Source of the DNA: Methanomassiliicoccales archaeon RumEn M2
GTDB lineage: Archaea > Thermoplasmatota > Thermoplasmata > Methanomassiliicoccales > Methanomethylophilaceae
Direction of reading: 5' to 3'
Assembly (NCBI GenBank): GCA_001421175.1
Contig: LJKL01000011.1
Location: forward strand, 57,138-121,137
DNA: 64,000 bases
A model generated the notes under the pieces. It made no database searches and was not told the DNA's origin. It worked only from the letters and a program-made list of their open reading frames with translations. The position numbers and the translations under genes are program-made. Of this stretch, positions 7,151 to 15,990 are shown one piece after another; the first letter of the stretch is position 1; each line of letters begins with the position of its first letter.

Positions 7151-9303
7151 GTCAGCCTCCTGAGAGCTATGGCGGCCTGTCCTGCGGATATGCCGCCGTC
7201 CCCGTTGGGAATCCTGTCATGAGTCATCAGTTTCAGCCCCCTCCCTGATACTACGTTCCTGAATATATCGCATATGGGACGGCTGTAGGATACGCCGCCC
7301 GTCACGCCTACATACTCCAGCCCCTCGTTCTCTGCTGCGCGACAGGCCGTTTCCGCAAGGGCCTTGGCCGTTGCATATACGATTGAATATGCTACGTCCG
7401 CCCTGTCCTTTCTTCCGGATATACCTTTGAACATGTGGGCTGTCCTGATCTCCCCGTTAATTATCTCTGTTTCAAAGCCGGGTATGAGCTTTCCTCTGTT
7501 GAGGAGCGGCTCCATCTTCATTGCCGGCTCTCCGTCATATGAGCGGATGCTGCAGATGCCAAGAGAATAAGCAAGGGCATCCAGCAATCTTCCCAAAGAG
7601 GAGGTTCCGATGCTCTTGCCCATCATCTTGCCGAGGACAGCGTCCTCTTCGTCGCTTACGAAAGAGCTTCTCTCCCCGTTGAGGCGGTCCACAGCGAATT
7701 TAAGCCTTCTGATGTCCCGGACGGCCTTCTCTCCCCCCAGGAGGGGTATGTTCTGAAGATGGGCTATCCTGTCATATCCTTCCGTATCGCATAGCAGGAC
7801 CTCTCCGCCCCAGGCGTTGCCGTCGTCACCGTATCCGGTGCCGTCTACGGCTATCACCGCAGCCCTCTCCACCTTGTTCTCGGCCAGCAGGGAGGCTCCG
7901 TGAGCCCAGTGGTGCTGAACCTCCAGCAGCTCCGCCCCGTATCTTTCTGCAAGCCTTCTTCCGTAGGACCTGTTGGCATATCCCGGATGGAGATCCATGG
8001 CAACGACCTCCGGGATGCAGCCCGTCATGGTGATGAGGGAATCCGTGGCCTTCTCCAGATAGTCGATCACTCCGTAGGATTCGCCGTTGCCTATGTGCTG
8101 GGTGAAATGCATTCTGCCCCCGAGGGCCACTGCGGCCGCAAGATTCTCCTGAGCCCCTATTCCTACGACGGACCCTCCGGAGCCCACGTCCAGATAAGAA
8201 GGGGTGCTGCCTCTTGATTTCCTTATGTAGAATGTTCTGTCACCATACATTCTCAGGACGGTGTCATCCGCTCTGTTGATTATCTTCTGGTTGTGGAGCA
8301 GATACATGTCCGCCCCGAGGCTCATCACATCCGAATCATCGAGTATCATCGGCTCCCCTGGAATATTGGCCGAGGTCATCACAAGGGCATCTCCGCCGTA
8401 GGCCCTGAAAAGCAGATGCTGCATTCCGGTGTGGGGGAGGAATATCCCTATGTTATCCAATCCGGGGGATGCCGCTTCGGTGATCTCATTGTGTATCTTC
8501 TCCAAGAGCACGATTGGCCTCCCGGGGGAGCTGAGCTGTCCCATCTCATCCTCGGTGGGGACAGCATACCTTCGGACAGCATCCGCATCTCTGACCATAA
8601 TCGCGAAAGGTTTCTGCTTCCTGCCGTACCAATCTCTGAGCTCCGGGATCCTTTCGGGTATGGAGCATATGTGCATCCCTCCCCAGCTCTTCGCAATGCC
8701 GAACTTTCCTTCTGAGAGCATGGATGCGAATCCCGCTATCGGATCCCCGGGCAAGGTTTTCCCGTTGCGGTCCGAGAGAACGTACCCGGGTCCGCATTCA
8801 GGGCAGCAGACTGTCTGATGATGGAATCTCCTGTCCTTCGGGTCGACGTACTCATCTTTGCACATCTGGCACATAGGAAAATCATTCAAAGAGGTCTTGT
8901 CTCTGTCATATGGAAGGGACCTCATGAGGGTGAACCTTGCACCGCAGTCCGTGCAGGTGGTGAAAGGATAGCCCTTCCTTCTGCCCTCGCTCATATCCCT
9001 CAGGCATCTGTCGCATACGGCAGTATCGGCGGGTATGGATACACCCCCCGTTCCTTCAGAAGACTCAATGACTCTGAATCCTTTAGGCCCTTGGTACGGG
9101 ATATCGTCAATGCTTACCGATTCAATGACCGCCAGAGGCGGCAGGTTCCTGATTATCCCGTCGAGTATGCTCCTGTCCGTTTCAACGGTTACCACTGAAC
9201 CGTCGTTTCGAACCGTGCCGTTAGCTCCCGCGGCAACCGCGGCCCTGAATACAGCGGGTCTGAACCCGACTCCCTGAACCGTGCCGCGTATGGATATCCG
9301 CAT
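7147..9303 (-). CDS. hypF: [NiFe]-hydrogenase maturation carbamoyltransferase HypF
   Basis: HypF converts carbamoyl phosphate to a carbamoyl group loaded on HypE, the source of the cyanide ligands of [NiFe]-hydrogenases. All parts are visible in order: acylphosphatase domain (GTVQGVGFRPAVF at the start), two zinc-finger loops (CDRCLRDM, CTDCGARF, CQMCKDEY, CCPECGPGY), a YrdC-like domain (about 190-370), and a Kae1-like carbamoyltransferase domain with QHHWAHGAS and VTGGVSYS. A GTG at 9324 is in frame, but the ATG at 9303 starts right at the acylphosphatase strand and lies about 29 nt from a TATA-like element, so it is preferred (718 residues). Confidence 0.93.
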   Translation of the reverse strand: MRISIRGTVQGVGFRPAVFRAAVAAGANGTVRNDGSVVTVETDRSILDGIIRNLPPLAVIESVSIDDIPYQGPKGFRVIESSEGTGGVSIPADTAVCDRCLRDMSEGRRKGYPFTTCTDCGARFTLMRSLPYDRDKTSLNDFPMCQMCKDEYVDPKDRRFHHQTVCCPECGPGYVLSDRNGKTLPGDPIAGFASMLSEGKFGIAKSWGGMHICSIPERIPELRDWYGRKQKPFAIMVRDADAVRRYAVPTEDEMGQLSSPGRPIVLLEKIHNEITEAASPGLDNIGIFLPHTGMQHLLFRAYGGDALVMTSANIPGEPMILDDSDVMSLGADMYLLHNQKIINRADDTVLRMYGDRTFYIRKSRGSTPSYLDVGSGGSVVGIGAQENLAAAVALGGRMHFTQHIGNGESYGVIDYLEKATDSLITMTGCIPEVVAMDLHPGYANRSYGRRLAERYGAELLEVQHHWAHGASLLAENKVERAAVIAVDGTGYGDDGNAWGGEVLLCDTEGYDRIAHLQNIPLLGGEKAVRDIRRLKFAVDRLNGERSSFVSDEEDAVLGKMMGKSIGTSSLGRLLDALAYSLGICSIRSYDGEPAMKMEPLLNRGKLIPGFETEIINGEIRTAHMFKGISGRKDRADVAYSIVYATAKALAETACRAAENEGLEYVGVTGGVSYSRPICDIFRNVVSGRGLKLMTHDRIPNGDGGISAGQAAIALRRLT

Positions 9304-9325
9304 GGACGTTCCAGATGAATGCACG

Positions 9326-9337
9326 TTTTTATATTAT
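9326..9337. promoter_or_regulatory. TATA-like element shared by hypF and gcvH
   Basis: TTTTTATATTAT is the only AT-rich element in the 62 bp between the two divergent starts. Its centre is about 29 nt from the hypF ATG (9303) and about 34 nt from the gcvH ATG (9366), so both transcripts would have almost no leader if it works in both directions. Confidence 0.4.
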
Positions 9338-9365
9338 CCGCTCCTTAGGAGAGCCTGGTAGCGAC

Positions 9366-9749
9366 ATGGCCAAAGAGATTGATGTAAGGGATGGTCGCCT
9401 TTATTCCAGGGATCATCTTTGGGTTATCATCGAGGAAGGCAAGGCAAGATTCGGCCTTACTGACTATGCTCAGATGGAGATGGGTGACCTGGTCTATCTG
9501 GAACTGACTGAAGTAGGGAATGACGTGGGAATCGATGAGGAGATAGGGGTCATGGAGAGCGTGAAGACCATCGATTCGATATATGCGCCGGTTTCGGGGA
9601 AGGTCATCGAATCCAATCCCGCGGTAGAGAAGGAACCCAAGCTGGCCAATCAGGCACCGTATGATAACTGGATAGGGACGATCGAGATGACGGTACCCTC
9701 TGAGATCGAGTCGCTGTGCGATGCGGAATCCTATAGGAAAAAGGTTTAG
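9366..9749 (+). CDS. gcvH: Glycine cleavage system H-like lipoyl carrier protein
   Basis: GcvH carries the aminomethyl group on a lipoyl arm; stand-alone H proteins in methanogens lacking the rest of the system may serve lipoate or sulfur metabolism. The 127-residue product has the whole fold and the lipoylation motif ESVKTID, whose Lys is the modified residue. The ATG at 9366 gives the standard N-terminus; an upstream in-frame start at 9315 would run through the promoter. It ends in TAG, one of only three in this window. No gcvP, gcvT or lipoate ligase gene is nearby. Confidence 0.9.
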   Translation: MAKEIDVRDGRLYSRDHLWVIIEEGKARFGLTDYAQMEMGDLVYLELTEVGNDVGIDEEIGVMESVKTIDSIYAPVSGKVIESNPAVEKEPKLANQAPYDNWIGTIEMTVPSEIESLCDAESYRKKV

Positions 9750-9755
9750 GGGCGA

Positions 9756-10532
9756 TCAGGCGCCGCCTTCCTTTGCAGCAAGCTCGCATCCGCACTTCTT
9801 CTGTCCTTTGATCTCAGGCAGGCCTATCTCGAGAAGGCGTGTAACATTCTTAAGGCACTGGCTCATTGTCTCCATTACCATTTTTATGTCCACTGCCTCA
9901 TCTTTCCATGCATCATAATCGGTAACGGTGGCTATGCTGCAGTAGCACATACCCATCTCCCTGGCCAGCTGGCACTCGGGCACCAGGGTCATGCCTATTA
10001 TGTCGCCGAAGTTCCTGAACATGGCGCTCTCTGCCCTGGTGGAGAATCTGGGTCCCTCTATGCATATGTATGTTCCTCCCTTGTGAAAACGTATGCCCAT
10101 CTGCTCGGAGGCCTTCTCGAATACACTTGACAGTTCGGGACAGAATGGCTCCGGTATGCTTATGTGAACAGTTCTGTCGTCGAAGAAAGTGTATTTTCTC
10201 GTCTTGGTGAAATCAACGAACTGATCGACGATGACGGTGTCCCCGGGATGGTAATCCTCTTTCAGAGAACCTACTGCGCACGGGGAGACGATGGTGTCGA
10301 CCCCGAGACTCTTGAGCGCCCATATGTTAGCTCTGTAGGGCACCGAGTGGGGAGGATGCTGGTGCTTCTTTCCGTGACGGGGAAGGAATGCCACCTCCGT
10401 GCCGTTGATCCTCCCGATCAGTATCTCGTCCGAGGGTTTGCCGTAGGGTGTGTCCGGGTATTCTGTCCGTATAAGCTCGAATCTGTCCGGATTGTATATC
10501 CCGGAACCTCCGATTATACCTATCTTCGCCAT
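9756..10532 (-). CDS. mtnP: S-methyl-5'-thioadenosine phosphorylase
   Basis: This enzyme phosphorolyses methylthioadenosine, a by-product of polyamine and other SAM-dependent synthesis, to adenine and methylthioribose-1-phosphate. The family landmarks are GIIGGSGIY, PRHGKKHQHPPH, ALKSLGV, IEGPRFSTRAES and TDYDAW; the Asp of TDYD is the usual 6-amino-purine contact, which favours adenine over hypoxanthine. The length (258) is normal. The last residues carry CGC, of unknown meaning. It lies 36 nt after the PHP phosphatase gene on the same strand and may be the last gene of the his transcript. Confidence 0.9.
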   Translation of the reverse strand: MAKIGIIGGSGIYNPDRFELIRTEYPDTPYGKPSDEILIGRINGTEVAFLPRHGKKHQHPPHSVPYRANIWALKSLGVDTIVSPCAVGSLKEDYHPGDTVIVDQFVDFTKTRKYTFFDDRTVHISIPEPFCPELSSVFEKASEQMGIRFHKGGTYICIEGPRFSTRAESAMFRNFGDIIGMTLVPECQLAREMGMCYCSIATVTDYDAWKDEAVDIKMVMETMSQCLKNVTRLLEIGLPEIKGQKKCGCELAAKEGGA

Positions 10533-10568
10533 GCCGGACGGATTGATGCATCTCTATAAAAGGGATGC

Positions 10569-11228
10569 TCAGGCGATCCGCCTTATAGCTTCGGCAGGCG
10601 TGATGCGGATCGCAAGGTTCGCCTCCTCCTTTGTGAGCCCCGCACCTATCGCCACCTTCATGGCCTCGGATTCCGTCATGAGATTCTCAGGCCTGTGGGT
10701 GTCGGAATTGACGACCATCTTTGCCTTCGCCTTCCGGGCCGTGACAGCCACGTGGCCGTTGGTGATGCTGTGGCCGGCTCTGCCCGTGATCTCAATCAGT
10801 ACGCCGTTCCTGGCAGCGGAGAGAGCGTCCGCAAGGGACAGCATCCCCGGATGTGCCAGCACATCGACCTTTCTGTTGTTTACCGCAATTTTGTTGGTTC
10901 CGGGCTCCACAGGTTCGGTCAAAGTCTCACCGTGAACCACCACCCACTCGGCACCGAAGCTCACGGCACGATCTATGACCTCATCCATCAGGTGAACTGG
11001 CACATGTGTCACTTCAACTCCGGCCAGGACCTTCATGGACTCTGAGGACAGCTCCTTGGCCTTCAGGACATTGCTTACGACGAACTCCACGTTGGTCATG
11101 TCCACGTGATCGGTTATCGCTATGGCGGCGTGCCCCTTCTCGCCTGCCCTCCTCACGAGTTCCGCAGGTATCAGCTCGCCGTCGCTGAATACCGTGTGGC
11201 TGTGCAGATCTATCCTGGAATTTTTCAT
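10569..11228 (-). CDS. PHP-domain phosphatase, probable histidinol-phosphatase
   Basis: The PHP fold shows its metal motifs in order: DLHSHTVFSDG near the N-terminus, ITDHVDM, GVEVTH, VVVHGE, DVLAHPG and SDTHRPE near the C-terminus. At 219 residues it is a compact, single-domain form. The ATG overlaps the stop of hisIE by 4 nt, and hisB in this cluster lacks a phosphatase domain, so histidinol-phosphate hydrolysis (otherwise unassigned here) is the natural role. The substrate is inferred from context; PHP proteins also act on other phosphates and on nucleic acids. Confidence 0.75.
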   Translation of the reverse strand: MKNSRIDLHSHTVFSDGELIPAELVRRAGEKGHAAIAITDHVDMTNVEFVVSNVLKAKELSSESMKVLAGVEVTHVPVHLMDEVIDRAVSFGAEWVVVHGETLTEPVEPGTNKIAVNNRKVDVLAHPGMLSLADALSAARNGVLIEITGRAGHSITNGHVAVTARKAKAKMVVNSDTHRPENLMTESEAMKVAIGAGLTKEEANLAIRITPAEAIRRIA

Positions 11229-11818
11229 TGTCTCCTCTCCGAAAGCTTGCTGTATACCTTATCCATGGGCACACCCGATCTTTCCACAGCTACCATGATG
11301 TGATATATCACATCCGCCAGCTCCCAGGCCATACCATCTTCGTCCCCGTCCTTGAAGGACAGGACGAATTCCGTGGCCTCCTCGATGATCTTCTTTGAGA
11401 GTTTGTTCTCATCATTCAACAGCTTGCAGGTGTAGCTTCCCTCCTCAGGGTTCGCGATGCGGTCATCTATCACCCTTTTGAGCTCGGGCAGAATGGCCGC
11501 CGTGGACGAAGTGTCCCCGTACAGGGTCTCCTTGAAGCAGGAGGGGCTTCCGGTGTGGCAGGCCACACCTGTTTGCACAACGCGTATGAGAAGAGTGTCG
11601 CTGTCGCAATCCCCCTGTATGGAGACGATCCTCTGAACGTTACCCGATTCCTCGCCCTTCTTCCAGAGCTTGTTCCTGCTCCTGGACCAGAAGTGGGTGT
11701 ACCCTGTCTCCCTCATCAGGCGAAGGGATTCCTCATTGACCCATGCCACCATAAGGACCTCGTTGGTGACGCTGTCCTGCACAACAGCCGGCATGAGCCC
11801 GTTGCTGTCATATTTCAT
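11225..11818 (-). CDS. hisIE: Bifunctional phosphoribosyl-AMP cyclohydrolase / phosphoribosyl-ATP pyrophosphohydrolase
   Basis: It performs steps two and three of histidine synthesis. The N-terminal HisI part has the zinc motifs QGDCDSD and CHTGSPSCF; the C-terminal HisE part (about 110-198) has the acidic helix [16 protein letters not shown]. The ATG at 11818 overlaps the hisF stop (ATGA), whereas an in-frame ATG at 11872 would lie inside hisF. The product of 197 residues is standard for a HisIE fusion. Confidence 0.92.
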   Translation of the reverse strand: MKYDSNGLMPAVVQDSVTNEVLMVAWVNEESLRLMRETGYTHFWSRSRNKLWKKGEESGNVQRIVSIQGDCDSDTLLIRVVQTGVACHTGSPSCFKETLYGDTSSTAAILPELKRVIDDRIANPEEGSYTCKLLNDENKLSKKIIEEATEFVLSFKDGDEDGMAWELADVIYHIMVAVERSGVPMDKVYSKLSERRQ

Positions 11819-12567
11819 CTTACCGCCACTCCTCTCTCCCGCAGGAATTCCTTGACCTCTCCCACGGTGCATTCGTTGTAATGGAATATGGATGCGGCCA
11901 GTGCCGCCGCTGCGTTCGTTCCGGTGAGGACCTCGTATATGTGCTCTTTACTGCCGCAGCCACCGGAGGCTATCACGGGTATGTTCACAGCATCCGCCAC
12001 GGCTTTGGTCAAAGGTATATCGTATCCCTCTTTGACGCCGTCCGCGTCCATGGATGTGAGCAGTATCTCGCCGGCTCCGAGCTCTTCGGCTCTGCGGGCC
12101 CATTCCACAGCATCCAGCTCAGTCCTCTTGGTTCCTCCGTGAGTATAGACGTTCCAAGAGTCCCCCTCCTTTTTCGCGTCAATGGCTATCACTACGCATT
12201 GGCTTCCGAATCTCTCGGCGCATTCCCTGATCATGTCCGGGTTGTTTATCGCGGCGGAGTTCACGGATACCTTGTCAGCTCCTGCATTCAGCGCGTCTCT
12301 CATGTCGTCTGCGGTGCGTATGCCTCCGCCCACCGTCAGGGGGACGAAGAGCCTCTCGGCAGTTTCCGATACAAGGTCAAGAATGGTCTGTCTCGTCTCC
12401 AATGAAGCAGTTATATCCAGGAACGTGACCTCGTCAGCGCCCTGAGCCTCGTAGGCCTCCGCCATATCGGGAGGGTTGCCCACGTCGCTGAGTCCTTTGA
12501 AGCGAACTCCTTTAACGACCTTGCCGTTCTTCACATCGAGGCAGGGTATTATCCTCTTAGCCTGCAC
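11815..12567 (-). CDS. hisF: Imidazole glycerol phosphate synthase cyclase subunit
   Basis: HisF uses ammonia supplied by HisH to form imidazole glycerol phosphate and AICAR. The TIM-barrel motifs are clear: [37 protein letters not shown] and [10 protein letters not shown], with the two catalytic Asp residues in CLDV and TSMDADG. The start is taken as GTG at 12567, giving the normal [12 protein letters not shown]-terminus, with a GGTGAAG-type ribosome site upstream and 4 nt from the hisB stop; the ATG at 12594 would overlap hisB and add nine unconserved residues. Confidence 0.93.
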   Translation of the reverse strand: MQAKRIIPCLDVKNGKVVKGVRFKGLSDVGNPPDMAEAYEAQGADEVTFLDITASLETRQTILDLVSETAERLFVPLTVGGGIRTADDMRDALNAGADKVSVNSAAINNPDMIRECAERFGSQCVVIAIDAKKEGDSWNVYTHGGTKRTELDAVEWARRAEELGAGEILLTSMDADGVKEGYDIPLTKAVADAVNIPVIASGGCGSKEHIYEVLTGTNAAAALAASIFHYNECTVGEVKEFLRERGVAVR

Positions 12568-12571
12568 GCCT

Positions 12572-13123
12572 TCACCCCTTGACCTTGGGCACATCCTTCG
12601 TGCTGAGCTCGGCCTCTCTGATCCTGAGGCTGTCTCTGAAGCAAAGACCCAGAGACTTGAATATGGCCTCCACTATGTGGTGATCGTCGAACCCTCTTAT
12701 GACCATGACGTGCAGGGTCATACCGAAGGACATCGCAAGGCTTCTCAGGAAGTGGGCGTATTGCGGGTCCGGACAATCGATCTCCGCATATGGCCTGTCG
12801 ATTATGTCTATGGAGGTCATCACGACAGCATCATCCATGGCAACGGTCCTGGTGGACATCCTCTCTATGGGAGCGGAGCCCCGGGCGCTGTTTAGGGCCT
12901 TACCCAGAGTTATTGCCACATCCTCTATGATGTGGTGATCGTTGTCCCCTTCGGCCCTGAGCGTGATATCTATCTCGGAATATCTGGAGAGAGTCTCCAG
13001 CATGTGCTTGAGGAACGGAATCCCGCATTCCACGTCGAATTTGCCAGTTCCGTCGATGTTCAACAGTATCTCGACGGAGGTCTCCCTGGTTCTGCGCTCC
13101 GTTTTGCCTTTTCTTGCAGACAT
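12572..13123 (-). CDS. hisB: Imidazoleglycerol-phosphate dehydratase (monofunctional)
   Basis: It dehydrates imidazole glycerol phosphate to imidazole acetol phosphate. The two Mn-binding repeats are visible as [15 protein letters not shown] and [15 protein letters not shown]. There is no HAD-type phosphatase domain, so a separate histidinol phosphatase is required (the PHP protein two genes downstream). It appears to have its own promoter downstream of the regulator gene. Confidence 0.93.
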   Translation of the reverse strand: MSARKGKTERRTRETSVEILLNIDGTGKFDVECGIPFLKHMLETLSRYSEIDITLRAEGDNDHHIIEDVAITLGKALNSARGSAPIERMSTRTVAMDDAVVMTSIDIIDRPYAEIDCPDPQYAHFLRSLAMSFGMTLHVMVIRGFDDHHIVEAIFKSLGLCFRDSLRIREAELSTKDVPKVKG

Positions 13124-13152
13124 GATATCAACACAGTGTCATGGAGAGGCGG

Positions 13153-13165
13153 GATATAATTATTG
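13153..13165 (-). promoter_or_regulatory. Probable hisB promoter (TATA-like element)
   Basis: Reading on the minus strand, an AATTATATC element lies about 35 nt upstream of the hisB ATG in the 63-bp gap after the HTH gene. It would allow hisB-hisF-hisIE-PHP to be transcribed independently of hisGCHA. Confidence 0.35.
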
Positions 13166-13186
13166 TTTCCCGTTCCGGAAGGCAGC

Positions 13187-13579
13187 TCATAAGACCGATA
13201 TGTTATCTGCCGGGCATTCGATGCATTCTGCCAGGGGCATCTCCTCACCCTGATTCCTGTATATGTCGTCCAGCATGCCGCAGGTCTTGACCTCGTTGCA
13301 TATGATGCAGAGCTCCTCCATCACGTCGCGGCCTTCGGCTATCCTGTCGGCCGCCCGGGATATGCAATCATGGAAATGCTCCCTGAAGGGGCTGGATTCC
13401 ACAAGAGGGTTCCCGCCCCTCAGGCCCTTAAGATATTGGGATATGGCGGCGCTTGTTATGCCGAATGCCGCCGCAACCCGGGCCTGCGTGAATCCATGGG
13501 CCGTAACCAGCTCTTTGGCTACTTCACCTCTCGCAGTTGGAAGAATCTCATGTACCACTAATTCGCATGGAAGCCTCAT
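13187..13579 (-). CDS. HTH transcriptional regulator with C-terminal cysteine cluster
   Basis: Residues about 20-55 form a helix-turn-helix of the archaeal XRE-like type (HGFTQARVAAAFGITSAA followed by ISQYLKG). The C-terminal half carries six Cys in the pattern CISRAAD...ELCIICNEVKTCG...ECIECP, which could bind zinc or an iron-sulfur cluster. This matches a small archaeal family of predicted regulators with unknown ligands. It sits inside the his cluster, between hisA and hisB, and its own promoter overlaps an inverted repeat, so autoregulation and control of hisB-F-IE are likely but inferred. Confidence 0.75.
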   Translation of the reverse strand: MRLPCELVVHEILPTARGEVAKELVTAHGFTQARVAAAFGITSAAISQYLKGLRGGNPLVESSPFREHFHDCISRAADRIAEGRDVMEELCIICNEVKTCGMLDDIYRNQGEEMPLAECIECPADNISVL

Positions 13580-13588
13580 ATCTTACCC

Positions 13589-13630
13589 TTAACGAAACTT
13601 AACGTATCGTTAACACACTTTTAAATTTAT
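13589..13630 (-). promoter_or_regulatory. Promoter and inverted-repeat operator of the HTH regulator
   Basis: TTAACG at 13599-13604 and CGTTAA at 13608-13613 form a palindrome with a 3-nt centre; a third copy of TTAACG at 13589-13594 stands 10 bp away in direct orientation, one helical turn. A TATA-like AAATTTAAAA lies at about 13618-13628 on the minus strand, which would place the transcription start inside the operator. This is the arrangement expected for repression. Confidence 0.55.
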
Positions 13631-14356
13631 TCATCTTTTTACGAACCAAGGGGTTCTCCATTTCCAAGGCTCCAAGGTGCCCGTATATACCGAGATCCCG
13701 ACGACGGCACCGACGGCACCGGCTTCTGCCAGTATCTCCGCATCCTTGAGAGTGGTCACTCCTCCTGAGGCCATTACCTGGTGGGGGCATCTCTCGATGA
13801 AATCCTTGGCGGCCTTCTCGTCTATTCCCTTCCCCTGACCCTCAACGTCCACGTTGGTGTTGAGAACAGCTGCAAGAGGCACGTCGTCTATGATCCTGAA
13901 CATTCCGTCCAGAGTGATATCGGCGGCCTCCTGCCATCCCTTGACGACTATCCTCCCGCCGGCGGTATCCATTGCCAGAATGATCTTTCCGGGGAAGGAG
14001 CCCGCAACGTCTGCCAGCCATTCCGGTTCCTTCACGGCCCGGGTGCCGACGATGACCCTGTCCGCACCGGCGGACAGCAGCTCCTCTATGTCCTCAGAGC
14101 TCCTTATCCCTCCGCCGACCTGAACGGGCACTCCGGATTCCCCGGCTATCTTCCTGATGTAATCGATATTGCTGTCCCTGCCGAAGGCCCTGTCAAGATC
14201 CACCAGGTGCAGGTATTTGGCTCCTCTCTCGACCCACATCTTCGCCACAGAGGGCGGGTCAGGAAGGACGATCCTCTCGCTGCCGGGCTTTCCGCCTACC
14301 AGCTGTACGACCTTCCGGTCCATCATGTCTACTGCAGGTATGATTATCAAAGGCAA
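13631..14356 (-). CDS. hisA: ProFAR isomerase
   Basis: HisA isomerises the N'-formimino-ProFAR aminoaldose to the ketose. It is a TIM barrel related to HisF, with IIPAVDMMDRKVVQL at the N-terminus, HLVDLDRAFG, QVGGGIRSSED and MASGGVTTLKD; the catalytic Asp residues are in PAVD and TNVDVEG. The length (241) is standard. It overlaps hisH by 10 nt. Confidence 0.94.
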   Translation of the reverse strand: MPLIIIPAVDMMDRKVVQLVGGKPGSERIVLPDPPSVAKMWVERGAKYLHLVDLDRAFGRDSNIDYIRKIAGESGVPVQVGGGIRSSEDIEELLSAGADRVIVGTRAVKEPEWLADVAGSFPGKIILAMDTAGGRIVVKGWQEAADITLDGMFRIIDDVPLAAVLNTNVDVEGQGKGIDEKAAKDFIERCPHQVMASGGVTTLKDAEILAEAGAVGAVVGISVYTGTLEPWKWRTPWFVKR

Positions 14357-14952
14357 CCCTCCGCGAATTCCACGAAGTTGGAGAGGAATCTCAGACCTGA
14401 TGAGCCGCTCTTCTCCGGGTGGAACTGAGAGCCCACGAAGTTATTCTTTCTCACCAGCGAAGGTATCGTCATACTTTCGTACTCCGTGATCCCCCTGACC
14501 ACGCCCGGGTCCTTAGGAGATATGACGAAAGAATGGGCGAAGTAGAATAACAGGCTGTCGATTCCCTCGAAAAGAGGATCGTCGGACAATACATGATTCC
14601 ATCCGATCTGCGGTACCCGCTCCGCCCTCATTCTGACCACTCTGCCTTCTATGAGGCCTATGCCGGGAAGGTGTCCCTCTTCGCTGCCGTCAGCGGATAT
14701 CTGCATCCCTATGCAGATCCCGAGACAGGGTGTTCCGTTGAGTATGGATCTCACTATCTCGCCGCTCGCGTCACCGATCCGGGCCATGACGTTGTCGAAA
14801 GCCCCTACCCCCGGGAATGCGATGCACTCGGCCTCTGCCAGGGTGTTCATGCTCTCCGTGACTGTGACGACGGCCCCGCATCTCTCAAGAGCTTTCCTGA
14901 GAGAATGCAGATTCCCTGCGCCGTAATCTGCCATGGTCACTTCGAGGGGCAA
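14347..14952 (-). CDS. hisH: Imidazole glycerol phosphate synthase glutaminase subunit
   Basis: HisH hydrolyses glutamine and channels ammonia to HisF. Motifs are MADYGAGNLHSL, FPGVGAF, the nucleophile elbow CLGICIGMQ and the catalytic QFHPEKSG. The ATG at 14952 overlaps the hisC 3' end by 16 nt but is needed for the first beta strand (EVTMADYG); the ATG at 14934 would remove it. Confidence 0.93.
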   Translation of the reverse strand: MPLEVTMADYGAGNLHSLRKALERCGAVVTVTESMNTLAEAECIAFPGVGAFDNVMARIGDASGEIVRSILNGTPCLGICIGMQISADGSEEGHLPGIGLIEGRVVRMRAERVPQIGWNHVLSDDPLFEGIDSLLFYFAHSFVISPKDPGVVRGITEYESMTIPSLVRKNNFVGSQFHPEKSGSSGLRFLSNFVEFAEGCL

Positions 14953-15989
14953 TCCTCAATCACCTTTCCCATCTTTTCCAAAAGGAGATCGTTCAGTTCC
15001 CTGGTGCCTACCGTCGTCCTTACGCAGTTCTCGGTCCTCCTCTTGGAACCGAAATCACGGATCAGGACACCTTCTTCCTTCAGGCCGTCCACCAGACAGG
15101 TGTGGTCCACGGGGGATCTCATCAGTATGAAATTAGAATCCGAGGGAAAAGGTTCGAAGCCCAATTTCTTAAGGCCCTTTGCAAGCACAGGCCTCTCCTT
15201 CCTCACCAGTTCCACAGACCTTCTTATGAAGTCCTGGTCCCTCAGGGCTGCTATCGCAGCGCCCTCGCTGACCATGTTGAGGGAATAGGGGATCTTGACC
15301 TTGTTCATCTTATCCGCAAGGTCCTCGCAAGCTGCAGCGTATCCGACCCTCAGACCTGCCATGGCATAGGCCTTGGAGAATGTTCTGAGGACTATCAGGT
15401 TGTCGAATTCGTTTACTTTGCCTATCATGCCCTTACCTGCGTACTCGGCGTATGCCTCGTCGACTATCACGACGCCGTCGAACCTTACCAGCAGATCCTC
15501 CAGGTCCTTCTGTCTGAAGCAGTTCCCCGTAGGATTGTTGGGTGACGGCGCTATCATTATCCCGGAGCCCGTGGAGACGAAAGCATCCACATCGATCTGG
15601 AAGTCTTCAGTTAGGTCCACTTCGTTGACGGAGCCCCCGTTCATCTTCACGAAGTAATCGTAAAGGGTGTATGAAGGTACGGGCACCGCGGCCCAGTCAC
15701 CCCATTCCGTGAATGTCTTGAAGGAGATGTCAAGAAGCTCGTCTGACCCGGACCCGGCAACGAAGTTCTCTCTGCTCAGACCGTACAGCTCGGCCAAGGC
15801 GTCCCTCAGATTGTCCGAGTAGGTATTGGGATAATCGTTGATCTCTCCTTCGAACTCCTTCAGGAAACGGGTGGCCGCAGGGTTGCTGCCCAAGACGTTG
15901 GTGTTGGTATCCATGCGGACAGCGTCGCCCACGTCCGGATTGTAATATCTTTTGAAGCTTCGCGTGCTGCTCCTCATTTCGCAGGGCAT
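14937..15989 (-). CDS. hisC: Histidinol-phosphate aminotransferase
   Basis: A class II fold-type I aminotransferase that converts imidazole acetol phosphate to histidinol phosphate. Visible landmarks are AGSGSDELLD, SPNNPTGN, VIVDEAYAEY and the PLP lysine in RTFSKAYAMAGLRVGY. The length (350) is typical. It follows hisG by 1 nt. Confidence 0.92.
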   Translation of the reverse strand: MPCEMRSSTRSFKRYYNPDVGDAVRMDTNTNVLGSNPAATRFLKEFEGEINDYPNTYSDNLRDALAELYGLSRENFVAGSGSDELLDISFKTFTEWGDWAAVPVPSYTLYDYFVKMNGGSVNEVDLTEDFQIDVDAFVSTGSGIMIAPSPNNPTGNCFRQKDLEDLLVRFDGVVIVDEAYAEYAGKGMIGKVNEFDNLIVLRTFSKAYAMAGLRVGYAAACEDLADKMNKVKIPYSLNMVSEGAAIAALRDQDFIRRSVELVRKERPVLAKGLKKLGFEPFPSDSNFILMRSPVDHTCLVDGLKEEGVLIRDFGSKRRTENCVRTTVGTRELNDLLLEKMGKVIEDCPSK

Positions 15990-15990
15990 C

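Noticed and set aside
6029..7222. A 397-codon open frame on the + strand opposite the ApgM-like gene
   Set aside because: Its residues are His/Gly/Arg-rich with no family pattern, whereas the opposite strand encodes a recognisable metalloenzyme.
9747..10100. Readthrough of the gcvH TAG as pyrrolysine
   Set aside because: The extension is antisense to mtnP and GcvH is already complete at the TAG.
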